DNA of 64,000 bases from Exiguobacterium sp. RIT594. Its GTDB lineage: Bacteria > Bacillota > Bacilli > Exiguobacteriales > Exiguobacteriaceae. The notes beneath the pieces are model-generated. The model had not been told where the DNA came from, searched no databases, and saw only the letters and a list, made by a program, of their open reading frames with translations. How positions within the stretch are numbered: position 1 is the first letter of the stretch; the number at the start of each line of letters is the position of its first letter. The stretch covers positions 1,829,626-1,893,625 of the forward strand of contig NZ_QPKF01000001.1 in NCBI RefSeq assembly GCF_003339585.1, read 5' to 3'. Of the stretch, positions 55,388 through 63,997 are shown piece after piece. The position numbers and the translations under genes were made by a program.

Positions 55388-56488
55388 TTAAACGATTGTT
55401 TGTTTCTTGATGACAATCGGTTCTTCAGCCGTTCCACGGATGACTTGTCCGCGTTTCACTGTTACCTCTTTGTCAAGGATTGCGTATTCAACGACTGCTC
55501 CTTCTTCGATGACTGATTTTTGCATGATGATCGAGTTTTTAATACGCGCATGTTTTCCGACTTTGACACCACGGAAGAGGATACTGTCCGTTGCCGTCCC
55601 CTCTAACTTACATCCGTTCGCGACAAGTGAATTCTTGATTGTCGATCCCGGTAAGTAGCGCGTCGGTGGTTCGTGCTTGATTTTCGTGTAGACATGCTGG
55701 AAGTCATTGATTGCTCCCCATTGTTCGAGTAACAGCATGCTTTCACGGTAGTACGAACGAAGGGAATGAATCACTTGTGATGTACCCGTGTATTCATAAC
55801 CATGGACATGAAGTCGGTTTAACTGCGAACGGATGATACTTTGCAGCAAATCATATTCCCCGCGACCGATTGCTTCGTCCACGAGACGGACAAACAAGTT
55901 TTTTGACAGGACGACTGTTTCCATGTAGAACGTCTCATCCGATGGTTCATACCCGCGTGAACCGATTGCCGTCACACGATTTTGCTCGCTGAAACGAATC
56001 GGACGGCAGTAGTTACACGGCAAATCGCGCTTCGTATAAACGACCGTAATATCGGCATTGGATGATTTATGTTCACGCAGCACATCGCGATAATCAACAG
56101 CGGATAAAATATTTGATCCTGAAATCACGACGTAGTTCTCTTTACTGCGTAAAAAGAAGTCGCGGTGTAAATGGAAGTTTGATAAATCACCACGGAATTC
56201 ATGGGCATCTTGTGATAAAGCCGGCGGGAAGATGTATAATCCGCCGTTTGACCGGTCCAAGTCCCACTCTTTGCCGGATCCAAGATGATCCATCATGGCC
56301 CGGTATTTTTCAAGTGTAAAGACACCGATATTCGCAATCTCATTTTGAACCATGTTTGTTAATGTGAAATCGATGAGTCGATAACGACCTGCGAATGGTA
56401 CGGCAGCCAAGTTGCGGTGTTCCGTCAATTCTTTAAAGAATCCTTCTTCACCGCTCAGATTGATGACTCCTAGTAAATCTGTTTTCAT
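55388..56488 (-). CDS. glgD: ADP-glucose pyrophosphorylase regulatory-type subunit
   Basis: A 366-residue protein homologous to Glg[36 protein letters not shown] and a C-terminal left-handed beta-helix region ([34 protein letters not shown]). The nucleotide-binding GGxGxRL seen in GlgC is replaced by [10 protein letters not shown], so it is probably non-catalytic and modulates GlgC, as known for Bacillus-type GlgD. The ATG at 56488 follows AAGGGGGAA. The longer open frame overlapping glgC is rejected. Confidence 0.94.
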   Translation of the reverse strand: MKTDLLGVINLSGEEGFFKELTEHRNLAAVPFAGRYRLIDFTLTNMVQNEIANIGVFTLEKYRAMMDHLGSGKEWDLDRSNGGLYIFPPALSQDAHEFRGDLSNFHLHRDFFLRSKENYVVISGSNILSAVDYRDVLREHKSSNADITVVYTKRDLPCNYCRPIRFSEQNRVTAIGSRGYEPSDETFYMETVVLSKNLFVRLVDEAIGRGEYDLLQSIIRSQLNRLHVHGYEYTGTSQVIHSLRSYYRESMLLLEQWGAINDFQHVYTKIKHEPPTRYLPGSTIKNSLVANGCKLEGTATDSILFRGVKVGKHARIKNSIIMQKSVIEEGAVVEYAILDKEVTVKRGQVIRGTAEEPIVIKKQTIV

Positions 56489-56501
56489 CGGTACTTCCCC
56501 C

Positions 56502-57662
56502 TTATTGGATCGCTTCTTTGATGACTTCATTTTTCGGAATGACACTGTTCGCTTCGATGACAAAGACTTCGCCGTTCGGTGTTCCGATTGTTGCCCCGTC
56601 TTCTACGACGACGCCGTCTGCGAGAATCGCCCGGTGAATCGTGACGTCTTTACCGATCTTAACGTTCGGGAAGATGACCGAATCCTTCACAAGTGAACCT
56701 TCTGCGACGTCAACGCCGTAAAAGAGAACCGAATGATTGATTTCGCCTTCGATATGGCATCCTTCGTTGATGATCGAAGTATCGATTGAAGCATTGTTCC
56801 CGATGTACTGTGGTTGTTGGTTCGGGTTGACGGAGTGTACTTTCCAAGACGGTTCATACAAATCAAACTCCGGATCCGCTGCAAGTAAATCCATGTTGGC
56901 TTCCCAAAGTGACTGAATCGTTCCGACATCTTTCCAGTATCCCTTGAATTTATAGGCACGAATATTTAAGTTTTCATATAACATGTTCGGAATGATGTTT
57001 TTCCCGAAGTCAAAGCTTGATTCTGCATCCCCTGCATCTTGAATCAAGTGACGTTTCAAGACATCCCAGTTAAAGACGTAAATTCCCATCGAAGCCAGGT
57101 TCGATTTCGGATTTTCCGGTTTTTCTTCAAATTCATTGATTCGAAGATCTTCGTCCGTATTCAGGATCCCGAAGCGCGGTGCTTCTTCCCAAGGGACTTC
57201 GCGAACAGAAATCGTGACGTCTGCTCCCCCTTGACGATGCTCCTCGATCATTTTTTCGTAATCCATCTTGTAGATGTGATCCCCTGACAATACAAGCACA
57301 TAATCTGGATCATATTGGTTGATGTAACTCATATTCCGGTAGATGGCATTCGCCGTTCCTTCATACCAGTTTTTCCCGTTCTGGGCTTGGTATGGTGGCA
57401 GAATCGTTAATCCACCGTTACGGCGGTCAAGATCCCAGGCACTTCCGATTCCAAGATAGCGGTTCAGTTCAAGTGGTTCATATTGCGTCAAGACTCCTAC
57501 TGTGTCGATTCCTGAGTTCGTACAGTTGGATAACGGGAAATCGATGATTCGATATTTTCCTCCAAACGCGACCGCCGGTTTTGCAGTGTGTTTCGTAAGT
57601 GCTCCTAGACGTTTTCCTTCTCCGCCAGCAAGCAACATCGCGACGACATTCTTTTTAGCCAT
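56502..57662 (-). CDS. glgC: Glucose-1-phosphate adenylyltransferase (catalytic subunit)
   Basis: A 386-residue enzyme that makes ADP-glucose from ATP and glucose-1-phosphate. The N-terminal pyrophosphorylase loop [22 protein letters not shown], the [11 protein letters not shown] block, [15 protein letters not shown] (substrate Asp) and the C-terminal beta-helix repeat region are all intact. First gene of glgC-glgD-glgA-glgP. In many Bacillales glgB precedes it, but here the upstream 200 bases are non-coding, followed by a divergent penicillin-binding protein gene. GlgC is the controlled step of glycogen synthesis. Confidence 0.97.
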   Translation of the reverse strand: MAKKNVVAMLLAGGEGKRLGALTKHTAKPAVAFGGKYRIIDFPLSNCTNSGIDTVGVLTQYEPLELNRYLGIGSAWDLDRRNGGLTILPPYQAQNGKNWYEGTANAIYRNMSYINQYDPDYVLVLSGDHIYKMDYEKMIEEHRQGGADVTISVREVPWEEAPRFGILNTDEDLRINEFEEKPENPKSNLASMGIYVFNWDVLKRHLIQDAGDAESSFDFGKNIIPNMLYENLNIRAYKFKGYWKDVGTIQSLWEANMDLLAADPEFDLYEPSWKVHSVNPNQQPQYIGNNASIDTSIINEGCHIEGEINHSVLFYGVDVAEGSLVKDSVIFPNVKIGKDVTIHRAILADGVVVEDGATIGTPNGEVFVIEANSVIPKNEVIKEAIQ

Positions 57663-57867
57663 TTCGTCCCCTCCAGTTTGTGCTCTTTTTTTCCATCAAT
57701 CATGTGTTCTAATTTATACAGATACTCTTATATACCCACCTTTTCTCTTTTTAATATAACATTCCTGCAAAATAGGTTTATTAAAATACAAATTTCTTAA
57801 ATTTTTCTACTGTTTTCTTCATAAAAGACCGATAATAGGAATGAAATGCCGTTTGAAAGGAGTTTTC

Positions 57868-59643
57868 ATGAGAATCACGACCGGATACACCTTAGTGTTG
57901 GCTTTAGCTTTTAGTTTAGTACTAACACTTTTTTCAGTTCGTAATCAGTTGGATCTTGCCCAGGATTTATTCCGTTGGGCAGATCAAAAGACGACTGACC
58001 GCCCCCTCGCATCGTATCAACCGATTACTGTCACGTACCAAAAAGAACGCCTCGAGCTTTATGACGGGTTACGCCGGAATGATTTGAAAGCAAATGCTTT
58101 ACCGCCAAAGGTCGAACAGGCGTTTATCGCGATTGAAGACCGGCGATTTTATCAACATGACGGTTATGATATCACCGGTATTTTGCGAGCGTTTACAGAA
58201 AATCAATCAGGTGATAACAAAGGTCAGGGCGGGAGTACCATCACCCAGCAACTGGCACGGATGACTTATCTTTCCACAGAAAAAACCTATACTAGAAAAA
58301 TAAAAGAAATTTTGATCGCAATCGAATTGGAACAAAAATATTCAAAAAAAGAGCTTTTAACGGCGTATGTCAATCAAGCTTATTTTGCGAATAATATCTA
58401 CGGCATCGAGCTCGCAGCAACATCCTATCTTGGAAAACATGCAAAAGATTTAAACTGGGCGGAAGTCAGCTATTTGGCTTCGATTCCAAACAATCCGTCT
58501 CTTTACAATCCCTTGCGGTTTCCGAAAAATACAAGCAAACGCCAACAGCGTATTTTAAAAGCTTTGCAGCAGACGCAAAACATCTCAACCAAAGCCCGGA
58601 AGCAGTCCGTCAACATTTCGTTCCATAAGCCGACCATCCGTTATCCTGATTACATTGATGCCAGCGTATCAGAAGCAATCCGCCAAACAGCTACTTTAAA
58701 AAACTTGAGCATGTCACAGGCTGAACAGTATTTACATCAACATGGCGCCGTCATTCAGACTTATCTTGATCCGGCAGAACAGACGCGGGCCAAACAAGCG
58801 ATTCAACAGCTTCCTCGACCGATTGAAGGCGCTTACGTCGGAATCGACGGAGATACACGTGGTGTAACAGCACTTGTCGGAAATAAGTCCAATGTACCGG
58901 GACAGCTCAACCGGGCGGTTCAGTCTTACCGTCAGCCTGGATCAACGTTAAAACCATTGCTTGTTTATGGTCCCTATCTTGAAAAGACGAAAAAAACATT
59001 AACAAGTCGATTAGACGGAAGTCCTGTTTGTTTTGACGGGTACTGTCCGCAAAACAGTAGCAACCGGATTCTCGGAAGCGTGACGATTGCCGATGCGATT
59101 GCTTACTCTTACAATACACCAGCCTTACGTGCTTTTTCTGTTTCGTTCAATGAAGGATTGAAGGCAATCCGACCGTTCCGGTTCAGTCAATGGACCGAAG
59201 AAGATAATTCCTACAACAGTGCATTAGGCGGGTTGAAATATGGCGTCAGTCCACTTGAACTGACGAATGCCTATACAACCTTCGTCAACGACGGACTGTA
59301 CAGCCCATCCTCCATGATCCGGACGATTACGACCGATCAAGGGGTGTTGTACCGTCATCCGGCTGAACCGGACCGGATCTGGTCGAGCCGGACGAACCAG
59401 TTACTCCGAAAAGGTCTTCATAACGTCATGACCTATGGAACAGGACGCTTGGGTTATGATCCTAATCCTGCCTATACCGGAGGGAAGACCGGTACGACAA
59501 ATGACAATAAGGACATGTGGTTTGTCGGCATAAAGAATCAACATGTCGGAGGAATCTGGCTTGGGGCAGATATTCCCCGTGCCTTCCCAAGCGAAGCGAA
59601 CAGTACATTACAGGTCAGAACGTGGGCTTCGATTGTCCGATGA
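57868..59643 (+). CDS. Class A penicillin-binding protein (bifunctional)
   Basis: A 591-residue cell-wall synthase. One membrane anchor at about residues 7-27, then a GT51 glycosyltransferase domain with IEDRRFYQHDGYDI (Glu near 88) and GGSTITQQLARM, then a transpeptidase domain with the serine motif STLK (Ser358), SYN (Ser414) and KTGTT near 539. It ends soon after the KTG box, so it lacks extra C-terminal domains. ATG at 57868 follows AAAGGAG. B. subtilis carries pbpF near hemEHY, so this could be its counterpart, but the orthology is not certain. Confidence 0.92.
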   Translation: MRITTGYTLVLALAFSLVLTLFSVRNQLDLAQDLFRWADQKTTDRPLASYQPITVTYQKERLELYDGLRRNDLKANALPPKVEQAFIAIEDRRFYQHDGYDITGILRAFTENQSGDNKGQGGSTITQQLARMTYLSTEKTYTRKIKEILIAIELEQKYSKKELLTAYVNQAYFANNIYGIELAATSYLGKHAKDLNWAEVSYLASIPNNPSLYNPLRFPKNTSKRQQRILKALQQTQNISTKARKQSVNISFHKPTIRYPDYIDASVSEAIRQTATLKNLSMSQAEQYLHQHGAVIQTYLDPAEQTRAKQAIQQLPRPIEGAYVGIDGDTRGVTALVGNKSNVPGQLNRAVQSYRQPGSTLKPLLVYGPYLEKTKKTLTSRLDGSPVCFDGYCPQNSSNRILGSVTIADAIAYSYNTPALRAFSVSFNEGLKAIRPFRFSQWTEEDNSYNSALGGLKYGVSPLELTNAYTTFVNDGLYSPSSMIRTITTDQGVLYRHPAEPDRIWSSRTNQLLRKGLHNVMTYGTGRLGYDPNPAYTGGKTGTTNDNKDMWFVGIKNQHVGGIWLGADIPRAFPSEANSTLQVRTWASIVR

Positions 59644-59644
59644 C

Positions 59645-60211
59645 TTATTTCGGGAACAGGACGGCTTGTCCGAGCGAATTGAACAGGCTCAGTCCGACCC
59701 AGGTCAATCCGGCCAGTAACATGCCCCACGCCAGAAAAAGAAATACCACTAGTCCGATGGCTCCTGCAGAGGAGGTCATTTTACTGATTTGAAACACGTA
59801 AAAGAAAAAATAGATTAAGAAAGAACTTGCCAGTACGAGACAAACTAACGGGAACGATGTCATGAATGCAAAACTGATGCATCCTCCGATCAACAGGAGA
59901 ATACTCCCGGGGCGTAGCATGCTCAATGTCGTTCCCACCTGTTCTTTGATGAAAAACGCAAACCCTAGCTGATTGATTGTATCTGAGATTAGTTTCAAGG
60001 AACTGAAAATCATGAAATAAATGATTAAAAAGCCGAGCCATACGAGCAACTTCGTGTTACGTGCACTAAGTATTTGTAGTAGCTCGTCATACACCCCGAC
60101 ATCATTTAACCACGTCAGTGCAAGCTCAGACGTAGCAATCGCAAGAGACGTACTGAACAGCAGGATGCTGATCAGAGGGGCATAACTCAATAAGTAGACG
60201 TTCGTCCGCAT
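59645..60211 (-). CDS. Hypothetical integral membrane protein
   Basis: A 188-residue protein with about five hydrophobic helices (for example LISILLFSTSLAIATSELAL, LLVWLGFLIIYFMIF, GSILLLIGGCISFAFMTSF). It starts at ATG 60211 with GGAG seven bases upstream and ends one base after the penicillin-binding protein stop on the other strand, so the genes converge with no visible hairpin between. I do not recognise the family; it may be a divergent Yip1- or YufK-like protein. No functional motif is evident. Confidence 0.65.
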   Translation of the reverse strand: MRTNVYLLSYAPLISILLFSTSLAIATSELALTWLNDVGVYDELLQILSARNTKLLVWLGFLIIYFMIFSSLKLISDTINQLGFAFFIKEQVGTTLSMLRPGSILLLIGGCISFAFMTSFPLVCLVLASSFLIYFFFYVFQISKMTSSAGAIGLVVFLFLAWGMLLAGLTWVGLSLFNSLGQAVLFPK

Positions 60212-60315
60212 TTCGAATCTCCATTCATAGAAATTTCATATGTAGCACACAATTACACTAACAAGTATACTATAATAGATTATATCGGTTATTGAGACTA
60301 AAGGGGGAAGCAAAA

Positions 60316-60408
60316 ATGGCATTTATTTTAATGGTAGGCGTTAGTCTCGCTTTCTTGACAGCGATTTTTACCGCAGGCTACAACAAAAAACCTGAAGGTA
60401 ACGAATAA
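60316..60408 (+). CDS. 30-residue membrane peptide gene
   Basis: ATG at 60316, six bases after an AAGGGGGAAG ribosome site, opens a frame of 30 codons: a single hydrophobic helix (FILMVGVSLAFLTAIFTAG) followed by a short charged tail ending PEGNE. A TATAAT hexamer lies upstream near 60271 and a hairpin terminator begins just after the stop. The three signals together make a functional gene likely. Similar tiny single-helix proteins act as subunits of membrane complexes (for instance cytochrome bd accessory peptides), but no partner is visible here. Confidence 0.6.
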   Translation: MAFILMVGVSLAFLTAIFTAGYNKKPEGNE

Positions 60409-60450
60409 AACAAATCCCCCTGCCCGTTCATTCGGGTCAGGGGGATTTGT
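60409..60450. terminator. Terminator between the 30-codon gene and trmL
   Basis: CAAATCCCCCTG pairs with CAGGGGGATTTG with an inner CCCG/CGGG extension, with A and T bases on the flanks. It can serve the small gene on plus and trmL on minus. Confidence 0.85.
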
Positions 60451-60454
60451 TGGT

Positions 60455-60928
60455 TTACAGTAGATTTGCATATCCTTGTTGCCGGAGTGCTTCATACACG
60501 ATGATGGCAGCCGTGTTCGAGACATTGAGCGAACGAACAAGATTCGATTGCGGAAGACGGATGCAACGATCCAGATTCTCATCGATGACGTTTAACGGTA
60601 ATCCTTTTGTTTCGCGTCCGAACACAAAAAAGTAGTCTTCTTCAACGTTCGACAAATCCACTTGGCTTGGATATTTTTCGCCATACTTCGTGATATAGTA
60701 GAACGTCCCATCCGGGTGTTTATCCCACAATTCTTCCAATGAATCATGATACCTCACATCAACGAACTCCCAATAATCAAGACCAGCCCGTTTCAACTGT
60801 TTATCATCCGTTGAAAACCCAAGTGGTCGAATTAAATGTAAGACTGAATGCGTCGCTGCGCACGTCCGTGAAATATTACCTGTATTTTGTGGAATTTCTG
60901 GTTGATACATGACGACGTGAATGGCCAT
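60455..60928 (-). CDS. trmL: tRNA (cytidine/uridine-34-2'-O)-methyltransferase
   Basis: A 157-residue SPOUT methyltransferase of the TrmL/CspR type. Knot motifs are visible: VYQPEIPQNTGNISRTCAAT at the N-terminus, FVFGRETKGLPLNVI, and CIRLPQSNLVRSLNVSNTAAIIVYEALRQ at the C-terminus. It methylates the wobble base of tRNA-Leu(CAA and UAA). A tRNA-Leu(CAA) gene lies in the tRNA operon 2 kb away. It abuts ogt, sharing a base. Confidence 0.93.
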   Translation of the reverse strand: MAIHVVMYQPEIPQNTGNISRTCAATHSVLHLIRPLGFSTDDKQLKRAGLDYWEFVDVRYHDSLEELWDKHPDGTFYYITKYGEKYPSQVDLSNVEEDYFFVFGRETKGLPLNVIDENLDRCIRLPQSNLVRSLNVSNTAAIIVYEALRQQGYANLL

Positions 60929-61413
60929 TAATTCTTCTCTCCTAACTCATGCGCAAGCAGCGCTTCTTTATGGGCAATGCCACTGGCAAAACCCGTCATT
61001 TTACCGGATGCCCCAATGATCCGGTGACAGGGATAAATCAAAGCGATTGGATTTCGATTCAAAGCACCTCCGACTGCACGGGCCGCCTTTTCGGAACCAA
61101 TCATTCGTGCCAGTTGTCCATAACTTGCCGTCTGGCCGAACGGAATCAATTTCAACGCTTCCAAGACACGCTGCTGGAAGACGGTCACTTCCAGCCGGCA
61201 AGGAACGTCATCCAATGCACCCGGCTGTCCTCGTTCATATGCTTCAAGTGCATCGGCTAGGAAATCAGGCAACGGTGCCTCATAATAAGCAGCTTCGTCA
61301 AGATATTGCTTCAGACGATTCATGTCATGTCCAAAATCGAGATAGACGACTTCCTCTTCTTCCCACCCGATAACCAACTCACCAAACGTATAGGCCAATT
61401 TTTTATACGGCAT
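60928..61413 (-). CDS. ogt: Methylated-DNA-protein cysteine methyltransferase
   Basis: A 161-residue suicide DNA-repair protein with the PCHR active site in LIYPCHRIIGASGKMTGFASG, the helix-turn-helix TASYGQLARMIGSEKAARAVGGALNRNP and an N-terminal beta-rich domain. It removes alkyl groups from O6-methylguanine. ATG at 61413 follows GGGGGAGCG and overlaps queG by 11 bases. In an apparent operon queG-ogt-trmL. Confidence 0.95.
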   Translation of the reverse strand: MPYKKLAYTFGELVIGWEEEEVVYLDFGHDMNRLKQYLDEAAYYEAPLPDFLADALEAYERGQPGALDDVPCRLEVTVFQQRVLEALKLIPFGQTASYGQLARMIGSEKAARAVGGALNRNPIALIYPCHRIIGASGKMTGFASGIAHKEALLAHELGEKN

Positions 61414-62548
61414 GTCCGCTCCCCCATTCCTCAAGCAAACGATTCCCTTCCACTTGAACATCTTCCGCAGAATCAGTCAACAGACGCCCTTGGATGTAGT
61501 CTTGTGCTTCTTGACCGGCAATCCGACCAATTGCCCAGACGGCAAGGGCTCGCATATCTTCCCGCTGATCAGTTTCAGCCATCACCCGTAAAGCTTCGAG
61601 TGCCGTCCAGTCTTGATAATGTACGAGCGCACAGATGGCGTTACGTTGAATTGGTTTTTTCCCACGCCATGCACCCGATAATGAACCAAACCGTGTTTTG
61701 AATTCACGATTACTAAGAGAAAGCAACGGAATGAGTAACGGTTTGACCTGTTCCGGATCAGGTTGCAGTTCGCTGTGTTGTGTTGCATGTTTTTTCCGGT
61801 TGTATGGACAGACTTGCTGGCAGGTATCGCAACCGTATAAACGATTTCCGAGGGCATATCGGAAATGTTCAGGAATCAGGGTCTTCGTTTGCGTAATGAA
61901 CGAGATGCAACGTTTCGCATCGATGACACCCGGTTCAATCAGTGCATCCGTTGGACAAGCATCGAGACATTTATTGCAGGAACCGCACAACTCTTCGACG
62001 GGCTCATCCGGAGGCAGATATTGATCTGTAATCAATTCCCCTAAATAAAGATAAGAACCATGTTCCTCGCTAATGATGGAACAGTTTTTCCCGCTGAATC
62101 CGATTCCTGCCCGTTCGGCGACCGCACGATCGACTAGTTCTCCCGTGTCGACCATCGAACGCGATCGAGCTCCGGGGATCAGTTCTTGAATTTTTTCTTC
62201 CAGCAATGTCAAGCGTTGCTTCAGAGCCTGATGATAGTCCAGTCCCCAAGAAGAACGTCCAAAGATTCCCCGCCGCTCCCCTTCTTTTCCACGCGGAGCA
62301 TCCTTGAGCTTACTTGGATAAGCGACGGCGATTGCGATGATGGAGACGGCATCATCCAGTAACAGCGTTGGTGTCGTCCGCCGCTCAAGATCGGGTTCCT
62401 CAAATCCGGAAGCATATCCTTTTTCTTGTTGTTGAATGAGACGCTGTTTCATCACCAAAAAAGGATCCGCTGTCGTAATACGGAATTCATCGATACCAAT
62501 CTCTTTGGCATACCTCTGCAATTCTTTTTTCAACAATTCCCCCTGCAT
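61403..62548 (-). CDS. queG: Epoxyqueuosine reductase
   Basis: A 381-residue enzyme that reduces epoxyqueuosine to queuosine in tRNA, using cobalamin and iron-sulfur clusters. Two ferredoxin-type Cys motifs are present: CGSCNKCLDACPTDAL and CDTCQQVCPYNRK. The N-terminal cobalamin-binding-like region contains FSGKNCSIISEEHGSYLYLGEL. The C-terminal part carries HEAT-like repeats. Its substrates have GUN anticodons; all four (tRNA-His, -Asn, -Asp and -Tyr) are coded in the adjacent tRNA operon. ATG at 62548 follows GGAGAGAT. Gene order queG-ogt-trmL is compact. Confidence 0.96.
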   Translation of the reverse strand: MQGELLKKELQRYAKEIGIDEFRITTADPFLVMKQRLIQQQEKGYASGFEEPDLERRTTPTLLLDDAVSIIAIAVAYPSKLKDAPRGKEGERRGIFGRSSWGLDYHQALKQRLTLLEEKIQELIPGARSRSMVDTGELVDRAVAERAGIGFSGKNCSIISEEHGSYLYLGELITDQYLPPDEPVEELCGSCNKCLDACPTDALIEPGVIDAKRCISFITQTKTLIPEHFRYALGNRLYGCDTCQQVCPYNRKKHATQHSELQPDPEQVKPLLIPLLSLSNREFKTRFGSLSGAWRGKKPIQRNAICALVHYQDWTALEALRVMAETDQREDMRALAVWAIGRIAGQEAQDYIQGRLLTDSAEDVQVEGNRLLEEWGSGHAV

Positions 62549-62583
62549 CGTATCTCTCCTTTCGCTTGTTTATCTCCATGCTA

Positions 62584-62629
62584 AACAAAAAGAGCAATGT
62601 GTCAATTAAAAACGACACGTTGCTCTTTT
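62584..62629 (-). terminator. Terminator of the tRNA operon
   Basis: AAAAGAGCAATGTGTC pairs with GACACGTTGCTCTTTT (one mismatch as a G-U type pair), with a U tract on the minus strand, seven bases after the last tRNA. Confidence 0.9.
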
Positions 62630-62635
62630 CAGGTA

Positions 62636-62706
62636 AGCGGGTGAAGGGAATCGAACCCTCATCATCAGCTTGGAAGGCTGAGGTTTTACCACTAAACTAC
62701 ACCCGC
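62636..62706 (-). tRNA. tRNA-Gly(TCC), copy 1
   Basis: The 70-base cloverleaf has acceptor GCGGGTG/CACCCGC, anticodon loop CTTCCAA (anticodon TCC). The 3' CCA is not encoded. Last gene of the operon. Confidence 0.97.
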
Positions 62707-62746
62707 ATAATCAGGTGAATCTTAAATGAGATCGTACAAAGGTAAA

Positions 62747-62817
62747 AGCGGGTGAAGGGAATCGAACCCTCATCATCAGCTTGGAAGGCTGAGGTTTTAC
62801 CACTAAACTACACCCGC
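62747..62817 (-). tRNA. tRNA-Gly(TCC), copy 2
   Basis: Identical in sequence to copy 1 over the full tRNA and separated from it by a 40-base spacer of unrelated sequence. 3' CCA not encoded. Confidence 0.97.
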
Positions 62818-62821
62818 AAGA

Positions 62822-62902
62822 TACCGGTGGTCGGAATCGAACCGACACTCCAAAGGAACACGATTTTGAGTCGTGCGCGTCTACCAGTTCCGCCACACCG
62901 GC
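62822..62902 (-). tRNA. tRNA-Leu(CAA)
   Basis: A class II tRNA with variable arm. Anticodon loop CTCAAAA gives anticodon CAA. Acceptor GCCGGTG/CACCGGT with an end G-U pair. 3' CCA not encoded. This is the substrate type of TrmL. Confidence 0.94.
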
Positions 62903-62937
62903 ACAATCTCTTGCAAAACTATTCAATTAAGAATTAT

Positions 62938-63011
62938 TGGAGGCGCCAGTCAGAATCGAACTGACGATAGAGGAGTTGCAGTCCTCTGCCTTACCACTTG
63001 GCTATGGCGCC
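62938..63011 (-). tRNA. tRNA-Cys(GCA)
   Basis: Acceptor GGCGCCA/TGGCGCC with loop CTGCAAC (anticodon GCA). A CCA end is encoded directly after the discriminator. Confidence 0.96.
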
Positions 63012-63017
63012 ATTTAT

Positions 63018-63092
63018 TGGAGCGGAAGACGGGATTCGAACCCGCGACCCCGACCTTGGCAAGGTCGTATTCTACCACTGAACTACTTCCGC
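63018..63092 (-). tRNA. tRNA-Gly(GCC)
   Basis: Acceptor GCGGAAG/CTTCCGC and anticodon loop TTGCCAA (GCC). A CCA end is encoded. Confidence 0.96.
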
Positions 63093-63100
63093 ACAAAAAG

Positions 63101-63172
63101 CTGGGCTGGAAGGGATCGAACCTTCGCATGCTGGAATCAAAATCCAGTGCCTTACCACTTGGCCACAGCCCA
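63101..63172 (-). tRNA. tRNA-Gln(TTG)
   Basis: Acceptor TGGGCTG/CAGCCCA and loop TTTTGAT give anticodon TTG. 3' CCA not encoded. Confidence 0.96.
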
Positions 63173-63182
63173 ATAATAAAAG

Positions 63183-63256
63183 GGCGACTGATGGGAATTG
63201 AACCCACGAATGCCGGAATCACAATCCGGTGCGTTAACCACTTCGCCACAATCGCC
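63183..63256 (-). tRNA. tRNA-His(GTG)
   Basis: Loop TTGTGAT gives GTG. An extra 5' G (position -1) is encoded opposite a C discriminator, the identity element for histidyl-tRNA synthetase. Acceptor GCGATTG/CAGTCGC. CCA not encoded. Confidence 0.95.
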
Positions 63257-63268
63257 ATAATAATAAAA

Positions 63269-63339
63269 CAGGGGCAGCAGGAATCGAACCCGCGCTGACG
63301 GTTTTGGAGACCGTAGTTCTACCGCTAAACTATGCCCCT
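63269..63339 (-). tRNA. tRNA-Trp(CCA)
   Basis: Acceptor AGGGGCA/TGCCCCT with anticodon loop CTCCAAA (CCA) and G discriminator. 3' CCA not encoded. Confidence 0.96.
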
Positions 63340-63343
63340 AAAG

Positions 63344-63427
63344 TGGTGGGGGGGGGCGGATTCGAACCGCCGAACCCGAGGGAGCGGATTTACAGTCCGC
63401 CGCGTTTAGCCACTTCGCTACCCCCCC
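63344..63427 (-). tRNA. tRNA-Tyr(GTA)
   Basis: A class II tRNA with loop CTGTAAA (GTA). The acceptor stem is seven G residues paired with seven C residues. A CCA end is encoded. Confidence 0.95.
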
Positions 63428-63454
63428 ACAAATGGGAAAACATTAAAAATCATA

Positions 63455-63530
<76 letters not shown>

Positions 63531-63537
63531 TTAATAA

Positions 63538-63613
63538 TGGCGGTCCTGACGGGATTCGAACCCGCGATCTCCTGCGTGACAGGCAGGCATGTTAACCGCT
63601 ACACCACAGGACC
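63538..63613 (-). tRNA. tRNA-Asp(GTC)
   Basis: Acceptor GGTCCTG/CAGGACC and loop CTGTCAC (GTC). G discriminator and CCA encoded. Confidence 0.97.
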
Positions 63614-63624
63614 GTATGTAATAA

Positions 63625-63698
<74 letters not shown>

Positions 63699-63709
63699 AT
63701 GATAAAAAA

Positions 63710-63784
63710 TGGTGACCCGTACGGGAATCGAACCCGTGATACCGCCGTGAAAGGGCGGTGTCTTAACCGCTTGACCAACGGGCC
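63710..63784 (-). tRNA. tRNA-Glu(TTC)
   Basis: Loop CTTTCAC gives TTC. Acceptor GGCCCGT/ACGGGTC with a G-U pair. CCA encoded. Confidence 0.96.
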
Positions 63785-63805
63785 GTTTTATAATTGAAAA
63801 TGTTA

Positions 63806-63896
63806 TGGCGGAGAGCAAGGGATTCGAACCCTTGAGACGCTTATGACGCCTACACGATTTCCAATCGTGCTCCTTCGGCCACTCGGACAGCTCTCC
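63806..63896 (-). tRNA. tRNA-Ser(GGA)
   Basis: A class II tRNA with long variable arm, loop TTGGAAA (GGA), acceptor GGAGAGC/GCTCTCC. CCA encoded. Confidence 0.96.
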
Positions 63897-63922
63897 ATTG
63901 CATGTGGTGAAGAAGTAATAAA

Positions 63923-63997
63923 TGGCTCCGCAAGTAGGATTTGAACCTACGACCTACCGGTTAACAGCCGGTTGCTCTACCACTGAGCTATTGCGGA
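63923..63997 (-). tRNA. tRNA-Asn(GTT)
   Basis: Loop CTGTTAA gives GTT. Acceptor TCCGCAA/TTGCGGA. CCA encoded. Its 5' end is three bases from the window edge, and the operon probably continues upstream. Confidence 0.96.
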
